Origin: Anaerococcus jeddahensis
Lineage (GTDB): Bacteria > Bacillota > Clostridia > Tissierellales > Peptoniphilaceae
DNA: 64,000 bases
Assembly: GCF_001182725.1 (NCBI RefSeq)
Contig: NZ_CWHU01000005.1
Span: 496,001-560,000 of the forward strand
Reading direction: 5' to 3'
Position numbers and translations under genes: made by a program
In this document: positions 8,285-17,640 of the stretch, one piece after another
How the letters are laid out: every line of letters starts with the position of its first letter
Numbering within the stretch: the first letter of the stretch is position 1
Notes under the pieces: generated by a model
The model's database searches: none
What the model was told of the DNA's origin: nothing
Seen by the model: only the letters and a program-made list of their open reading frames with translations

Positions 8285-10039
8285 ATGAAAATTTACAAAA
8301 AACTATTTGCTTATGTACAGGATAAAAAATATCTCGGATTTTTAGCTATAGTTTTTTCTGCTATATCTGCTGTACTTACGGTATATGGATATTATTTAAT
8401 CTACAAATTTCTAGATAAGTTAATAATTAATTCAAATTTATCTGGTGCAGAGAGCATAGCATTAAAATCTGTTATTACACTAACAAGTGGAGCGATATTT
8501 TATTTTGTCTCAGGACTGTTTTCACATATATTGGGATTTAGGCTTGAAACAAATTTAAGAAAGAGGGGGATTGATGGCTTAGAGAAAGCAAGTTTTAGGT
8601 TCTTTGACTTAAATCCATCTGGTCAGATAAGAAAGATCATAGATGATAATGCAGCACAAACTCATCAGGTTGTAGCTCACATGATTCCAGATAGCTCTCA
8701 GGCAATAGTTACACCCGTACTTGTCCTTGTACTTGGCTTTATAGTAAGTATAAGGGTTGGTATAACTTTGCTTGCTCTTACTATAATTGGCGGCTTAATT
8801 TTAGGGGCGATGATGGGCGAGGGAAAATTTATGAAGATATACCAAGAGGCCCTATCTAAACTAAGTGCTGAAACTGTTGAGTATGTGAGAGGAATGCAGG
8901 TTGTAAAAATATTTAGAGCAAATGTAGAGTCTTTTAAAAGTTTTTATAAGGCGATAAAAGATTACTCAAAGTATGCTTATGATTATTCCCTATCTTGTAA
9001 AAAGCCTTATGTTTTATATCAATGGTTATTTTTTGGACTGATTGCAATTTTAATTATTCCTATAGTTTATTTTATGACAAGCTTAGGTAGCGCAAAGGTG
9101 ATTTTACTTGAGCTTATCATGATTATATTTTTATCAGGAGTTCTCTTTGTTTCATTCACGAGAATAATGTGGTACTCCATGTATATTTCTCAAGGAAATT
9201 ATGCAGTAGATACCTTAGAGGCACTTTACGAAGATATGCAAAAAGACAAATTGGTCCATGGCAATGTCAATAATTTTAAAAACTATAATATAGAATTTGA
9301 GAATGTAAGCTTTGCTTATAACGATAAAGCTGTTATTGAAAATTTATCCTTTAAATTAGAAGATGGAAAGTCCTATGCACTAGTCGGTTCATCGGGATCA
9401 GGGAAATCTACAGTAGCAAAACTTATATCAGGTTTTTACAATGTTAATGAAGGAAGCATAAAGATAGGCGGGATAGCAATAAGTGAATATTCTGATGAAG
9501 CCTTAATTAAAGCCGTTTCCTTTGTTTTTCAAGATTCAAAATTATTCAAGAAGAGCATTTATGATAATGTTGCTTTAGCTAATAAAGATGCGACGAAAGA
9601 TGACGTTATGAGAGCCTTAAAATTAGCAGGATGTGATTTAATATTAGACAAATTCCCAGAAAAAGAAAATACAATCATAGGCTCAAAAGGTGTTTATTTA
9701 TCCGGTGGAGAAAAACAAAGAATTGCAATTGCTAGAGCAATTTTAAAGGATTCCAAAATTATTATTATGGATGAAGCATCAGCATCTATTGACCCAGATA
9801 ACGAGTTTGAATTGCAAAAAGCTTTCAAAAATCTTATGAAGGATAAAACAGTTATCATGATTGCACACAGACTATCTACAATTAAAGACCTTGATGAAAT
9901 TATTGTTATGGATAGTGGAAAAATTATAGAAAGAGGGTCTGACAAAGAATTAATGTCAAAAGATACAAGGTATAAGAGCCTGCAAGAGATGTTTAACAGT
10001 GCGAATGAATGGAGGGTTTCAAATGAAAGAGTTTTATAA
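8285..10039 (+). CDS. Half-ABC transporter, membrane domain plus ATPase (subunit 1)
   Basis: 584 residues from ATG 8285, chosen because GGGGAG sits six bases upstream; an ATG at 8279 is too close to it. Six membrane helices span about residues 15-310. The nucleotide-binding domain shows GSSGSGKST, LSGGEKQR and IIIMDEASASID. It pairs with the next gene, which overlaps it, as a heterodimer. The pairing with an AraC regulator and an ECF cassette recalls IrtAB/YbtPQ-like importers of metal chelates, which keep an exporter fold. The cargo is inferred only from that context. Confidence 0.87.
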   Translation: MKIYKKLFAYVQDKKYLGFLAIVFSAISAVLTVYGYYLIYKFLDKLIINSNLSGAESIALKSVITLTSGAIFYFVSGLFSHILGFRLETNLRKRGIDGLEKASFRFFDLNPSGQIRKIIDDNAAQTHQVVAHMIPDSSQAIVTPVLVLVLGFIVSIRVGITLLALTIIGGLILGAMMGEGKFMKIYQEALSKLSAETVEYVRGMQVVKIFRANVESFKSFYKAIKDYSKYAYDYSLSCKKPYVLYQWLFFGLIAILIIPIVYFMTSLGSAKVILLELIMIIFLSGVLFVSFTRIMWYSMYISQGNYAVDTLEALYEDMQKDKLVHGNVNNFKNYNIEFENVSFAYNDKAVIENLSFKLEDGKSYALVGSSGSGKSTVAKLISGFYNVNEGSIKIGGIAISEYSDEALIKAVSFVFQDSKLFKKSIYDNVALANKDATKDDVMRALKLAGCDLILDKFPEKENTIIGSKGVYLSGGEKQRIAIARAILKDSKIIIMDEASASIDPDNEFELQKAFKNLMKDKTVIMIAHRLSTIKDLDEIIVMDSGKIIERGSDKELMSKDTRYKSLQEMFNSANEWRVSNERVL

Positions 10040-11744
10040 AAAAAGATTTGCTCTTACAGATAAAGGAGCAAGAAATTTAAGTAAAGCAACACTGGCTACA
10101 TTTTTCGTTTATTGTATAAACATGCTTCCTGCCATATTACTTATGATTTTTGCTCAGGAAGTTTTGGAAAATATGGGCAAAAGCAATGGCTTTTATATAG
10201 GATTCTCAGTTTTGACTTTGATAGCAATGTATATTTTGCTTTCTATCGAATACGATAAATTATATAACACAACCTATCAAGAAAGTGCAGATTTAAGAAT
10301 AAGGACAGCGGAGAATTTATCAAAATTACCTCTATCTTACTTTTCTAAGCATGATATTTCCGACATTTCACAAACAATCATGGCTGATATTGCAGGCATA
10401 GAGCATGCAATGAGCCACGCAATACCAAAGGTGGGCGGCATGGTACTGTTTTTCCCATTAATGTCTGTAATGATGCTAGCGGGCAATGTGAAGATGGGTT
10501 TAGCTGTAATTATTCCATCTATTTTAAGCTTTATATTTATACCTTTATCTAAAAAATATCAGGTTAATAGACAGAATAGACATTATGATGTCTTAAGAAA
10601 AAACTCAGAAAGCTTTCAAGAAAATATCGAAATGCAAATGGAGATTAAAGCATATAATTTATCGAAGGATATTAAAGATGATTTATATAAAAAAATGGAA
10701 GATAGTGAGAGAGTACACTTAAAGTACGAAGTAACTACAATTTTAACTTTGTCTATATCTTCAATATTTAGCTTTATATCTCTTGCTGTTGTGATATTTG
10801 TCGGCGTAAATCTAATTATTAATAAAGAGATAAATTCTCTCTACCTTATAGGATATTTACTAGCTGCTATGAAGATAAAAGACGCTTTAGATGCATCTAA
10901 AGCGGGCTTGATGGAAATATTTTATTTAACGCCAAAAATTGAAAGATTAAAAGAAATTCAAAATCAAGATTTACAAGAAGGCGATGACTATAGCTTAAAA
11001 AAATTTGATATTGATCTAAAAGATGTTGAGTTTGCTTACAATAAAGACGCAAAAGTTTTAAATGGTGTAAGTTTTAAAGCTAAGCAGGGAGAGGTTACTG
11101 CTTTGGTAGGTGCAAGCGGATGTGGTAAAACAACTATCTTGAAACTTATATCAAGACTTTATGATTATGATGAGGGACAAATCTTAATCGACGGCAAAGA
11201 CATAAAAGAAATATCAACAGAATCTCTATTTGACAAGGTTTCAATAGTTTTCCAAGATGTGGTTCTCTTTAATCAAAGCGTTATGGAAAATATTAGACTT
11301 GGTAAGCAAGATGCAAGTGATGAAGAGGTTAAAAGAGCAGCAAAACTTGCAAACTGTACAGATTTTATAGAAAAGATGGATAAGGGTTTCGATACAGTTA
11401 TTGGTGAGAACGGAGCTGAACTATCAGGAGGAGAAAGACAAAGATTATCAATAGCCAGAGCCTTCTTAAAAGATGCACCAATATTAATCTTAGATGAGAT
11501 AGCAGCCAGCCTTGATGTTGACAACGAGAAAAAAATTCAAGAGTCTTTAAATAATTTAGTTAAAGATAAGACAGTTGTAATCATTTCACACAGAATGAAA
11601 TCCATAGAAAATGCAGACAAGATAGTAGTTCTTGAAAACGGAAAAGTAGAAAGCGAAGGCAAACATGAAGAGCTTTTACAAAAATCAAAAGTTTACAAGA
11701 ATTTAATAGAAAAAACAAAAATGGCAGAAGAATTTATATATTGA
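10023..11744 (+). CDS. Half-ABC transporter, membrane domain plus ATPase (subunit 2)
   Basis: 573 residues from ATG 10023, which has GGAGGG seven bases upstream inside the end of the previous gene. The membrane domain covers about residues 20-310. The ATPase shows GASGCGKTT, LSGGERQR and ILILDEIAASLD. The protein ends KMAEEFIY. That ending is repeated almost exactly at 13122-13148, after the MATE gene, suggesting that the MATE gene was inserted just behind this one. Confidence 0.87.
   Translation: MKEFYKKRFALTDKGARNLSKATLATFFVYCINMLPAILLMIFAQEVLENMGKSNGFYIGFSVLTLIAMYILLSIEYDKLYNTTYQESADLRIRTAENLSKLPLSYFSKHDISDISQTIMADIAGIEHAMSHAIPKVGGMVLFFPLMSVMMLAGNVKMGLAVIIPSILSFIFIPLSKKYQVNRQNRHYDVLRKNSESFQENIEMQMEIKAYNLSKDIKDDLYKKMEDSERVHLKYEVTTILTLSISSIFSFISLAVVIFVGVNLIINKEINSLYLIGYLLAAMKIKDALDASKAGLMEIFYLTPKIERLKEIQNQDLQEGDDYSLKKFDIDLKDVEFAYNKDAKVLNGVSFKAKQGEVTALVGASGCGKTTILKLISRLYDYDEGQILIDGKDIKEISTESLFDKVSIVFQDVVLFNQSVMENIRLGKQDASDEEVKRAAKLANCTDFIEKMDKGFDTVIGENGAELSGGERQRLSIARAFLKDAPILILDEIAASLDVDNEKKIQESLNNLVKDKTVVIISHRMKSIENADKIVVLENGKVESEGKHEELLQKSKVYKNLIEKTKMAEEFIY
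11718..11744. repeat. 27-bp direct repeat flanking the MATE gene, left copy
   Basis: AAAATGGCAGAAG and AATTTATATATTGA here match AAAATGACAGAAG and AATTTATTTATTAG at 13122-13148 with only a few changes. Both encode K-M-x-E-E-F-I-Y-stop. This copy is the true end of the ABC gene. Confidence 0.75.
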
Positions 11745-11755
11745 AAGAACTAAAA

Positions 11756-13099
11756 ATGAAACAAAACATGAAAGAACAGTTGTTGACCAAGAAGCCATTG
11801 TCTTTAATGTTTCAATTATCTATACCAGCAGTAATTGGCATGGTGGTTATAGGTCTATATCCACTTATGGATGGAATATTTGCTGGACAAATAATTGGTG
11901 AGAATGCTATGGCGGCTTGCTCAATAGCTATGCCACTTACATTTTTTAATAATGGGATTGCAACGCTTATAGGGATAGGTTCGGCATCAATTTTATCAAG
12001 AGCCATGGGAAAGAGTGATAAAGATACTATAGACAAGCTTATGGGAAATCTTATCTATTGGATTGTATTTTTTTCAACGATCATAACAATAGGAGGAATA
12101 CTTCTAGGACCATATTTTTTAGATTTAATTGGAGCAACAGGAGAAATAAAGGCATTAGGCATAAGGTATTTAAGAATAATATTTCTAGGCTCAAATTTTG
12201 TAAACTTTACCCAGTCAGCCAATATGGTTATGCGTGGTGAAGGACTTATGAAAAGAGCAATGAGTATCATGGGACTTGGTGCCTTTATCAATATAGCTCT
12301 TGATCCAATACTAATGAAATTAATGGGTGATTATGCCATTGAGGGAGCAGCTATAGCAACTGTAACAGCACAAATAATTCAAGCGGTTATTACTCTTTAT
12401 TATTTTAAGAGTAAAAGTGAAAATGTAAAAATAAAGAAAATAAAAAAAGAAAAAGATATATCAAAGGAAATGTTTGGAGTAGGAGTATCAGCTATGATCA
12501 TGCAAGTATTTTTCATGGTTCAACAAACATTGCTTTATAGACAAGCTTTTAGATATGGAGGAGATCCAAATGCAATATTAATGTCTGCAACTTTGAGATT
12601 TTATGGATTTTCATTTATACCAATTTGGGGAATGAGTCAGGCATTACAGCCGATTATTGGTACAAACTTTGGAGCAAAACAATACGATAGAGTAAAGGAA
12701 ACTATGAAGATATTTTCTATAGGAGGAACAGTACTTGCGGCAATTTTTTGGTTACCAGCACAAGTATTTTCAAAACAGTTACTTGGTTTATTTAAAGTAA
12801 GTCAGGATATAATTTCAAGTGGAGTTAATAATTTCAGAATGTTCTATTCAGTATTTATTCTTTATGGAATTATGATTATGACAATAACTTTTTTCCAAGC
12901 GATAGGGGATGGAAAAAAAGCTGGAATGATTGTAATGTTAAGACAGCTAATACTACTTGTTCCAGCCTTACTTATATTACCAAGAGTATTTGGAGCAGCG
13001 GCTGTTTGGTGGACAGAACCAGTTGTAGATTTTACTATGATAATGGTAGGTTTAGCAATGCAAGCAAAGGCTCTTTCAAATATGAATGTAAATGATTAA
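11756..13099 (+). CDS. MATE-family efflux transporter
   Basis: About 447 residues from ATG 11756; a TTG at 11741, overlapping the ABC stop codon, is an alternative start. Twelve hydrophobic helices form two MATE repeats. Family landmarks are PLMDGIFAGQIIGENAMAAC near the N-terminus, the MVMRGEGLMKRAM segment, and WGMSQALQPIIGTNFGAKQY in the second half. Such pumps exchange Na+ or H+ for drugs or metabolites. The gene interrupts an otherwise tight ABC-ECF operon and is flanked by a duplicated ABC gene end, so it is probably a late insertion. Confidence 0.87.
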   Translation: MKQNMKEQLLTKKPLSLMFQLSIPAVIGMVVIGLYPLMDGIFAGQIIGENAMAACSIAMPLTFFNNGIATLIGIGSASILSRAMGKSDKDTIDKLMGNLIYWIVFFSTIITIGGILLGPYFLDLIGATGEIKALGIRYLRIIFLGSNFVNFTQSANMVMRGEGLMKRAMSIMGLGAFINIALDPILMKLMGDYAIEGAAIATVTAQIIQAVITLYYFKSKSENVKIKKIKKEKDISKEMFGVGVSAMIMQVFFMVQQTLLYRQAFRYGGDPNAILMSATLRFYGFSFIPIWGMSQALQPIIGTNFGAKQYDRVKETMKIFSIGGTVLAAIFWLPAQVFSKQLLGLFKVSQDIISSGVNNFRMFYSVFILYGIMIMTITFFQAIGDGKKAGMIVMLRQLILLVPALLILPRVFGAAAVWWTEPVVDFTMIMVGLAMQAKALSNMNVND

Positions 13100-13121
13100 A
13101 AATAAAATAAAAAGAAAAATA

Positions 13122-13148
13122 AAAATGACAGAAGAATTTATTTATTAG
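13122..13148. repeat. 27-bp direct repeat flanking the MATE gene, right copy
   Basis: A non-genic copy of the last codons of the upstream ABC gene, still ending in a stop codon and followed by AGGAGG for the ECF S-component. It is best read as a scar of the MATE insertion. Confidence 0.7.
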
Positions 13149-13158
13149 GAGGTTTAAA

Positions 13159-13743
13159 TTGGATAATAAAAAATTAAAAGTCAAAGATTTAGTAAGTATC
13201 GGTGTTTTTGCCGTAATTTATTTCGTCTTGATGTTTGGTGTTGGCATGATGGGCATGATCCCAATATTGTTTTTAGTTTACCCAACAGTTTTAGCCATAG
13301 TTGCAGGAACTGTAGTTATGTTATTTATGGCTAAGGTTCAAAAACCATGGGCATTATTTATATTCGGTATGATATCACCACTTGTTATGTTTGCATGTGG
13401 TCATACCTACGTCCTTGTAGTTTTATCGCTTATAGTAATGATAATAGCAGAATTAATTAGAAAGATTGGTAATTATAATTCCTTTAAATACAATATGCTT
13501 TCTTATGCAATCTTCAGCACATGGATATGTAGCTCTTTAATGCAAATGCTTTTAGCGAAAGAAAAATATTTGGAAATGTCTATTGAAATGATGGGAAAAG
13601 ATTATGTTGATGCAATGGAAAAACTAATAACATATCCTCACATGGCCTTAGTAGCCTTAGGTGCTTTTCTAGGAGGAATAATTGGAGCATATATAGGCAA
13701 GGCTCTATTGAAAAAACACTTTGAAAAAGCAGGCATTGTATAA
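13159..13743 (+). CDS. ECF transporter S component (MptD / Trep_Strep family)
   Basis: 194 residues from a TTG with AGGAGG upstream. There are five or six hydrophobic helices. The pattern KVKDLVSIGVFAVIYFVLMF at the N-terminus and a long amphipathic stretch before the last helix match the Trep_Strep/MptD family of substrate-binding ECF components. It overlaps the T component by one base (TAATG), and the ATPase follows, so this is a complete dedicated ECF importer. The substrate is not established for this family. The neighbouring half-ABC pair and AraC gene make a metal chelate or cofactor plausible, but that is inference. Confidence 0.78.
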   Translation: MDNKKLKVKDLVSIGVFAVIYFVLMFGVGMMGMIPILFLVYPTVLAIVAGTVVMLFMAKVQKPWALFIFGMISPLVMFACGHTYVLVVLSLIVMIIAELIRKIGNYNSFKYNMLSYAIFSTWICSSLMQMLLAKEKYLEMSIEMMGKDYVDAMEKLITYPHMALVALGAFLGGIIGAYIGKALLKKHFEKAGIV

Positions 13744-14432
13744 TGCCTACCTTTTCTTCAAATGTTCCCTTTAATCCCAATCCAATAAGTAAGATATTAG
13801 TCGTATTTCTTACAGGCTTAACTGTTGTGCATAGCTTAAACATCCGTTTTGAGCTAGCAATTGCTTGTATTATTGGTATTTTGTTTTATTTAAATGGATA
13901 CAAAAAAACACTTTTTAAATGGATAATTTTATGCACAATATTATATGCTTTACCTAATTTTATGGTGCTATCTAATATAAATCCAATAATTAAGATGTTT
14001 TTAAGCTTATTTATTATCTTCAGAATGTTTTTATTGCCATTTATGGCAGCTAGCTTCATGATAAAGACCTCTGATGTAGGTGCAATAATTTCATCAATGG
14101 ATAAGCTTAAAATTCCAAAAAATCTTTCCATACCTATTGCAGTTATGTTTAGATTCTTCCCATCTTTTAAAGAGGAGAAGAAAAACATCAAAATGGCTAT
14201 GAGAGTAAGGGGGATAAATTTTAAAAACCCAATCAAATATCTTGAATATGTTTCAGTACCACTACTAATTATATCTTCAAACATTGCAGATGACATTGCA
14301 AAAGCAGCAGAAACAAAGGCGATAGAAAATCCAATTGCCAAGACTAGATATATTCGAGCAAAAATACAGCTAATTGATTTTGTTTATGTATTAGCAGTTG
14401 CTGGACTTATTGTGGGAGGCTTAATATGGTAG
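13743..14432 (+). CDS. ECF transporter T component (energy-coupling membrane protein)
   Basis: 229 residues. Membrane helices occupy the N-terminal half and end. The cytoplasmic coupling motifs are present: MAMRVRGINF and AAETKAIENP resemble the two Ala-Arg-Gly type motifs that dock onto the ATPases. It overlaps the S component by one base and the A component by seven, so the three are translationally coupled. Confidence 0.82.
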   Translation: MPTFSSNVPFNPNPISKILVVFLTGLTVVHSLNIRFELAIACIIGILFYLNGYKKTLFKWIILCTILYALPNFMVLSNINPIIKMFLSLFIIFRMFLLPFMAASFMIKTSDVGAIISSMDKLKIPKNLSIPIAVMFRFFPSFKEEKKNIKMAMRVRGINFKNPIKYLEYVSVPLLIISSNIADDIAKAAETKAIENPIAKTRYIRAKIQLIDFVYVLAVAGLIVGGLIW

Positions 14433-15790
14433 AAATTAAAAATTTAAGTCTTGATTATGGCGAAGTGCATATATTGGATGATATATCACTATCAATAGCC
14501 GAGGGAGAGTGTGTGCTATTTACAGGAAAAAGCGGAAGCGGTAAGTCATCTTTAATAAATTCAATCAATGGATTAGCTGTAAGGTATGATAACGCAAAGA
14601 CAAAGGGCGAAATAATTATTGATGGTAAAAATATAAAAGAGTTGGAGCTTTATCAAATCTCAATGCTTGTCTCAACTGTTTTTCAAAATCCTAAGACATA
14701 TTTCTTTAATGTTAATACGACATTAGAATTATTGTTTTATTTAGAAAATATTGGACTTGCAAGAGAAGAGATGGACAAGCGTTTAAAGGACATGCTTGAA
14801 ATATTCCCGATAAAAAATCTTTTGAATAGAAATATATTTAATTTATCTGGCGGTGAAAAACAAATTCTTTGCATTGCTGCTTCTTATATAGCGGGCACAA
14901 AGATTATAGTTATGGATGAGCCTTCATCAAATTTGGATATTAAAAGCATAAGTGTTTTGACACAAATGCTTAAAATACTAAAAGAAAAAGGCGTAAGCAT
15001 AATTGTTGCAGAGCATAGAATTTATTATTTGATGGACATAGTTGATCGTGTATTTTTGATAGATAAAGGTAAACTTAAAAAAATTTATAGGAGGAGTGAA
15101 TTTTTAAAGTTTGATAAAAATGAATTGAACGCTTTAAGTTTAAGAGATAAAGAATTAAGCAAATTAGAAGTTCCTTATTTAAAAGAAGGCGGAGATTATC
15201 AGATAAAAAATCTTAGCTATAAATTTGATGAAGGTGAATATTTAAGTGTAAAAAACATTTCTTTTAAACTTGGTAAAATTTATGGCATAATAGGATCCAA
15301 CGGACGTGGAAAGTCAACACTTTTGAGATGCTTAATAGGTCTTGAGAAAAAATCAAAAGAAGAAATTTATTTTAAAGGAGAAATACTATCCAAGAAAGAA
15401 AGGCTTAAAAAATCTTCACTTGTTATGCAAGACGTAAATCATCAATTATTTACAGATGAGGTATTCAAAGAGCTTGGTATAGGAGTAAAGAATTTTGATG
15501 AAGAAAAGGCAAAAATCATTTTAAAAGATTTAGGCTTAGACGAATTTAGAGAAAGGCATCCAATGAGTTTGTCAGGAGGTCAAAAGCAAAGACTTGCAAT
15601 AGCATCTCTTATGTGTAAGGATTCTCCATTTGTCTATTACGATGAACCTACAAGTGGTATGGATTATTCCAATATGATGAAAATATCGGAATTAATCAAA
15701 AAATATAGAAATAAGGATAAAATAAATTTTATAGTTTCTCATGATATTGAGTTTTTAAATGAAGTAGCAGATGAGATTTTTGAATTGTAA
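14426..15790 (+). CDS. ECF transporter A component, two fused ATPase domains
   Basis: 454 residues with two nucleotide-binding domains. Domain 1 has GKSGSGKSS and LSGGEKQI with Walker B IIVMDEPSSNLD. Domain 2 has GSNGRGKST and LSGGQKQR with Walker B FVYYDEPTSGMD. One polypeptide therefore supplies both ATPases of the module. It is the last gene of the operon that starts at 8285. The switch-like LAEHR of domain 1 and VSHD of domain 2 are intact. Confidence 0.88.
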   Translation: MVEIKNLSLDYGEVHILDDISLSIAEGECVLFTGKSGSGKSSLINSINGLAVRYDNAKTKGEIIIDGKNIKELELYQISMLVSTVFQNPKTYFFNVNTTLELLFYLENIGLAREEMDKRLKDMLEIFPIKNLLNRNIFNLSGGEKQILCIAASYIAGTKIIVMDEPSSNLDIKSISVLTQMLKILKEKGVSIIVAEHRIYYLMDIVDRVFLIDKGKLKKIYRRSEFLKFDKNELNALSLRDKELSKLEVPYLKEGGDYQIKNLSYKFDEGEYLSVKNISFKLGKIYGIIGSNGRGKSTLLRCLIGLEKKSKEEIYFKGEILSKKERLKKSSLVMQDVNHQLFTDEVFKELGIGVKNFDEEKAKIILKDLGLDEFRERHPMSLSGGQKQRLAIASLMCKDSPFVYYDEPTSGMDYSNMMKISELIKKYRNKDKINFIVSHDIEFLNEVADEIFEL

Positions 15791-16138
15791 AATAGGGCCT
15801 GTTAAATCTGTCTATAGAACTGGGAGATTATTTAAAAATTTAAAAGATATTTAGAACCATTGGTATTCATGAAAGATTTACCTTAAGGATTTTTCGTATG
15901 GTATTTATACATTTCACGATTCTTATTTACAGTGTTTATATTTTCCGTATTTCTAGTGAAATTCTTTATTTACTTACTATAATTAGAGAGATGAGAGATA
16001 AGTATCGGCAGTCTTCGGGCTGCCTTTATTTTTTTGTTTAGTTTAACGCAGCAAACCATATGATTGAAAGGAATCTGTGTTATATGCTATAATTAAACTG
16101 ATAATTGATATCATCTAAGTGAAAGAAGGTGCTTAACT
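15791..16138. other. Intergenic region between operons
   Basis: No gene is seen. It contains the terminator at 16007-16035 and a CTATAATTA -10-like element at about 16086-16094 before the next operon. An AAGGTG ribosome site precedes the GTG start at 16139. Confidence 0.5.
16007..16035 (+). terminator. Rho-independent terminator
   Basis: GGCAG pairs with CTGCC around a TCTTCGGG loop and is followed by a T-rich run. It probably ends the transporter operon some 200 bases after its last stop codon. Confidence 0.72.
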
Positions 16139-16765
16139 GTGACTTTATATAAGAGTATATTGATAGGTCTTTTGGGTTCATTCTTGATGTTTTTGGGAGA
16201 CATGACCCTATATTATGATCCAAATGATTACGATGGCAAGGATACTATAAATAATATTATTGGCATAATGAAAAGCGTTAACATAAAAAGATTATATCTT
16301 GGTGGTCTTTTAGGTCCAACATGTGCTTTTATTTATTGTATTGGGTTTTTCCATATTGTTTTGGGCATACAAGAAAAGTATTTAACTATCGGTTGGTTTG
16401 TATTTTTAATAAATGTTTTTGGTATGATATTGGGAGGGGCTTATCATATTCAATGTGCCTACTTAGGTCTTTTATCAAGATATGAAAATAAGGGAGCTTT
16501 TGATGAATTTTTAAAATATTTAAAATTTCAAGCAAAAATAGTTTTTGTAACTATGGGTTTAGGTAATATTGGTATTGCAATTTTGATGTTACTTGGATTT
16601 ACAGTATTTCCAAGATGGCAAGTTTTATTTACACCTATATTTCTTATTATTCTCACTCCTCTTGCTGAGAGATTGCCAAAGGGACTACATATGATTATTC
16701 GCGGAGGCTGGTTTAACTTACTATATTTTATTTACTATTTTTCTTTACTTATTAGTTTTAGTTAA
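16139..16765 (+). CDS. Membrane protein, DUF6796-like
   Basis: 208 residues from a GTG with AAGGTG upstream. Six or seven hydrophobic helices. The N-terminal GSFLMFLGDMTLYYDPNDY is reminiscent of the uncharacterised DUF6796 family. It opens a six-gene operon with a methyltransferase, an ATC-hydrolase-like protein and two alpha/beta hydrolases. No function can be assigned from sequence. Confidence 0.6.
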   Translation: MTLYKSILIGLLGSFLMFLGDMTLYYDPNDYDGKDTINNIIGIMKSVNIKRLYLGGLLGPTCAFIYCIGFFHIVLGIQEKYLTIGWFVFLINVFGMILGGAYHIQCAYLGLLSRYENKGAFDEFLKYLKFQAKIVFVTMGLGNIGIAILMLLGFTVFPRWQVLFTPIFLIILTPLAERLPKGLHMIIRGGWFNLLYFIYYFSLLISFS

Positions 16766-16784
16766 AAATTTTAGGAGAAAACTT

Positions 16785-17609
16785 ATGAAACTTTTATATT
16801 TTTTTGATGACAAAACAAAACCTGATTATAGAAACTGGCTTCCTAAAAGATTGTTGAAGGCTAAGATTATTGAAAGTCTAGTATGTCTTATTTTATTCAT
16901 ATTATTTGGTGCAAGTGATCTTATTCTTCAAGGAAGGCAAAGGATTATCTGGGGAATTATCCTAGGGATAGGATACCTTATACTCCTATTAATAACTGTC
17001 TGGGTTAGCTTCTTATATAGGAGTTTTGATTACAATGGAAAAAGAAAGCTTGCCAAAGTCATAATAGAGGGGACTGCCGACTATGTAAAAATCCCAGATG
17101 GTGGCGTGGGATTGGATGTGGGTTGTGGTAGCGGTGCACTTACTATTGCTTGCGCAAAGAAAAATCCAAAGACGACTATGGTGGGCTGTGACATATGGAG
17201 GGGTTCATATAAAAGTGAATTTTCTAAAGAACTCTGTGAAAATAATGCAAAATTAGAGGGAATAGAAAATGTGAGATTTGAAGAAGGAAATGCAGCGAAT
17301 CTTCCTTTTGAAGATGAAAGTTTTGATGTAGTAACAAGCAACTATGTTTATCACAATATAAGAGGAAAAAATAAACAAAAACTTTTACTGGAAACATTAC
17401 GTGTACTTAAAAAGGATGGAGTTTTTGTTATCCATGATTTGATGAGTAAGTCAAGATATGGAGATATGAATAAATTTATGGAAAAGCTTAAAAAAGATGG
17501 CTACGAAGATGTGCAATTAATTGATACAACAAAGGGTCTTTTTATGAGTCACAAAGAATCTTTATTCCTTGGACTTTCTGGCTCAGCTCTTCTTATTGGG
17601 AGAAAATAA
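16785..17609 (+). CDS. Membrane-anchored class I SAM-dependent methyltransferase
   Basis: 274 residues. Two hydrophobic helices at about 25-75 precede the catalytic domain. The SAM-binding motif I is VGLDVGCGSGALTIACA, the acidic loop is VGCDIW, and motif IV is FDVVTSNYVYHN. The fold matches the UbiE-like group of small-molecule methyltransferases. The membrane anchor suggests a lipidic or membrane-associated substrate. It lies 19 bases after the membrane protein gene and 31 before the next, in one operon. Confidence 0.82.
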   Translation: MKLLYFFDDKTKPDYRNWLPKRLLKAKIIESLVCLILFILFGASDLILQGRQRIIWGIILGIGYLILLLITVWVSFLYRSFDYNGKRKLAKVIIEGTADYVKIPDGGVGLDVGCGSGALTIACAKKNPKTTMVGCDIWRGSYKSEFSKELCENNAKLEGIENVRFEEGNAANLPFEDESFDVVTSNYVYHNIRGKNKQKLLLETLRVLKKDGVFVIHDLMSKSRYGDMNKFMEKLKKDGYEDVQLIDTTKGLFMSHKESLFLGLSGSALLIGRK

Positions 17610-17640
17610 AAAATTTTAAAAAATTAATGAGGTATGCAAG

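Noticed and set aside
12058-12240. A short frame inside the MATE gene
   Set aside because: It overlaps an intact, well-supported gene on the same strand and lacks any ribosome site.
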